From: Opitutaceae bacterium
Lineage (GTDB): Bacteria; Verrucomicrobiota; Verrucomicrobiia; Opitutales; Opitutaceae
Direction of reading: 5' to 3'
Length of the DNA: 64,000 bases
Assembly (NCBI GenBank): GCA_017994935.1
Contig: JAGOJU010000017.1
Span: forward strand, 1 to 64,000
The notes beneath the pieces were generated by a model. It was given only the letters and a program-made list of their open reading frames with translations, made no database searches and was not told where the DNA came from. Each line of letters starts with the position of its first letter. Within the stretch, counting starts at the first letter, position 1. The translations under genes and the position numbers were made by a program. This document shows positions 63,713 through 64,000 of this stretch, one piece after another.

Positions 63713-64000
63713 ATGATCCGTCCCCTCGCAGCAATTCTGATCGGGACGATGGTGGTAGGCGCGCTGCACGCCTGGGAGATCCCGGAGGCATGGCTGGAGA
63801 GGGATCCGGGCCCGCGCGAGGTGGCAGCGATCGTGCAGACCGGCGCCACCGAGTCATGGTCTGCGGTGTCGGACACGATCCTTCCGCAGGTGCTGGCGGC
63901 ATACGTCCGCAGACCTGAGCGGGCGGGGGGACTGTATGGCTGGCTGCTGGCGGGCCGATGGGCGACGCTGATGGGTGAGCCGGAGGCGAAGTTCATTCCC
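63713..64000 (+). CDS. Exported protein of unknown function (cut by the window edge)
   Basis: The reading frame opens with a hydrophobic stretch (MIRPLAAILIGTMVVGALHA), a likely signal peptide, and continues without a stop to the window end (96 codons visible). The visible part (WEIPEAWLERDPGPREVAAI, then SWSAVSDTILPQVL) shows no motif I recognise. The start lies 29 bp after the clpC terminator, so it has its own promoter or is a new unit. The remaining sequence is needed for a call. Confidence 0.7.
   Translation, partial: MIRPLAAILIGTMVVGALHAWEIPEAWLERDPGPREVAAIVQTGATESWSAVSDTILPQVLAAYVRRPERAGGLYGWLLAGRWATLMGEPEAKFIP

Noticed and set aside
1..64000. tRNA, rRNA, insertion sequence, CRISPR or attachment site
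   Set aside because: No cloverleaf-like element, repeat array, transposase motif or integrase was seen in any gap.

Overview
The window reads as a contiguous piece of a GC-rich Gram-negative chromosome. No rRNA, tRNA, insertion sequence, phage gene or CRISPR array was found. An outer membrane is indicated by a TonB-dependent receptor, a TamB/TamA-type pair, a secreted tail-specific protease and a lipoprotein M48 protease. A complete McsA-McsB-ClpC protein-arginine-kinase module, usually associated with Firmicutes, sits in the same window. Together with a type II pseudopilin-like protein, a Ski2-like helicase and a CBS/DRTGG pyrophosphatase, this points to Verrucomicrobiota, most likely the Opitutales. 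The assignment is inferred from gene families, not from a marker gene.

Layout. 0-2.8 kb (- strand): an ABC importer operon (ATPase, permease, THI5/NMT1-like lipoprotein). 2.8-4.2 kb: a dihydrolipoamide-dehydrogenase-like flavoenzyme. 4.5-23.1 kb (- strand): 16 tightly packed polysaccharide genes, mostly joined by ATGA/TGATG/GTGA overlaps or gaps of at most 22 bp. They encode a Wzt-type ATPase, an alpha-1,2-fucosyltransferase, eleven further glycosyltransferases, two Wzy/WaaL-like membrane proteins and an initiating sugar-phosphate transferase. 23.2-26.9 kb (- strand): a DJ-1-family protein, a tail-specific protease and a rhomboid protease. Gene direction flips at about 27.1 kb.

27.1-43.6 kb (mostly +): ferredoxin, TonB-dependent receptor, M3 oligopeptidase, TamB and TamA (coupled by a GTGA overlap), YebC (-), a Ski2-like helicase coupled by ATGA to DNA polymerase IV, a degenerate FmdB-like protein and an inositol-monophosphatase-family enzyme. 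43.6-53 kb: a beta-CASP metallo-hydrolase (-), a small membrane protein and ApaG (-), purH, an M48 lipoprotein protease, an M20 dipeptidase, a primary-like sigma factor (-) and trpE (-). 53-64 kb: glgC, a secreted protein of unknown function, a CBS/DRTGG family II pyrophosphatase (-), a pseudopilin-like protein (-), a class IV aminotransferase, mcsA-mcsB-clpC with a clear terminator, and the start of an exported protein cut by the window edge.

How the genes work together. The 16-gene locus should build and modify a surface polysaccharide, but it lacks the Wzm permease and any Wzx, Wza or Wzc, so export must use components encoded elsewhere. The mcsA-mcsB-clpC operon is a self-contained protein-quality-control unit. 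The TamB/TamA pair and the TonB receptor serve the outer membrane. Most remaining genes are housekeeping. The least explained parts are the helicase-Pol IV pair, the transporter half with mixed polymerase logic in the polysaccharide locus, the FmdB-like protein that lost one Cys from each knuckle, and the secreted protein at 54.5 kb.
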